From NCBI GenBank assembly GCA_003573635.1, contig QUTJ01031741.1, positions 1 to 16,462 on the forward strand: a stretch of 16,462 bases of DNA, given 5' to 3'. The position numbers and the translations under genes are program-made. This DNA is from Goniomonas avonlea (taxonomy: Eukaryota; Cryptophyceae; Goniomonadida; Goniomonadaceae). Positions 16,297 through 16,462 of this stretch are shown here, piece after piece (the first letter of the stretch is position 1; each line of letters starts with the position of its first letter). The notes under the pieces were generated by a model. The model did no database searches. It had not been told where the DNA came from and saw only the letters and a list, made by a program, of their open reading frames with translations.

Positions 16297-16462
16297 GACA
16301 ACGGTGCCCTCGAACACGACGGCTGCAGCAACCACAACAGTGTGCCGCAACTGCACAACACCACCGCCTCCCACACCCCAGGCACGTTGGTGTTTTGTCA
16401 ACGAGACCTGTGAGCGGGTTGTAGGACAGGGCAAGGAAGACGGGGCAAGGAAGCAAGGAAGC
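16297..16462 (+). CDS. Possible 3' exon of the plus gene, Cys/Thr-rich (model uncertain)
   Basis: After the acceptor ...gtgtcgcag (16296), phase 2 joining from 16093 opens a frame to the window end. It codes a Thr/Pro-rich stretch with C-R-N-C and W-C-F-V-N-E-T-C, a Cys pattern faintly like a PSI domain. A rival model uses an acceptor at 16206, codes G-G-I-S-A-W-Y-N-S-L-S-A-T, splices a 62-bp intron (16235-16296, GTGAGG...TCGCAG), then reads D-N-G-A-L and stops at 16413. I cannot choose between them; the Thr/Pro-rich frame may be spurious. Confidence 0.3.
16429..16462. repeat. gcaaggaag repeat at the window end
   Basis: Three imperfect copies of gcaaggaag at the edge of the window; possibly the start of another minisatellite. 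Confidence 0.6.

Noticed and set aside
16206-16413. Firm calling of a terminal exon and stop at 16413
   Set aside because: At least two splicing models fit and neither continues the repeat clearly, so no stop codon or terminator is annotated.
1-16462. Bacterial surface adhesin locus
   Set aside because: Repeated GT-AG introns that restore the repeat frame, intronic microsatellites and the absence of ribosome-binding sites argue for a eukaryote.

Overview
The window reads as nuclear DNA of a microbial eukaryote. Coding blocks are broken by short GT-AG introns (46 to 446 bp), two candidate N-terminal signal peptides are present, intronic DNA is full of microsatellites and minisatellites, and there are no operons or ribosome-binding sites. 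The taxon cannot be fixed from the sequence. A protist or alga with GC-rich coding DNA fits best; I found nothing bacterial or viral.

Two very large genes of one family start back to back near 3.0-3.3 kb and run outward in opposite directions. The minus-strand gene (ATG at 3046, running left) has six visible exons and leaves the window at base 1. The plus-strand gene (ATG at 3301, running right) has eleven well-supported exons and an unresolved 3' end after 16093. Both predicted proteins begin with a signal peptide. They then consist almost only of a roughly 130-residue Ser/Thr/Gly/Val-rich repeat. Its consensus blocks, in order, are W-x-T-x-x-V-x-E-S-S, N-T-L-T-F-T-L-x-P-S, T-I-S-G-L-T-G-S-Q-T, F-G-S-T-G-S-W-T-Q-x-T-G-T-L-V-L-T-V, V-F-S-V-x-L-T-N-P, A-V-x-P-T-I-S, and a V-L-G-[AG]-G-G linker. 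The minus gene shows five repeats and the plus gene 26. The repeat looks like an extracellular beta-sandwich module, but I cannot match it to a named domain family.

Layout: 1-102 intronic minisatellite; 118-3046 minus-gene exons; 3047-3300 shared intergenic/promoter region; 3301-4988 plus-gene exons 1-5, intron-rich; 5183-13110 one uninterrupted 7.9-kb exon holding about 20 repeats; 13353-16093 intron-rich 3' exons; 16094-16462 an ambiguous 3' region with low-complexity DNA.

Main structural results. (1) The repeats of the giant exon fall into a seven-repeat higher-order period of 2769-2784 bp, with an apparent loss of three repeats near its start. (2) All five introns I could place in the minus gene are phase 1, and most sit exactly at the repeat linker, so exons are interchangeable modules. 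The giant exon has lost or never had them. (3) A small inverted-repeat transposon (MITE-like) fills the intron after the giant exon, and a partial copy lies in the intron before it. (4) A segment spanning an exon end and its 5' splice site has been tandemly triplicated. There are no RNA genes, CRISPR arrays or recognisable enzymes in the window.
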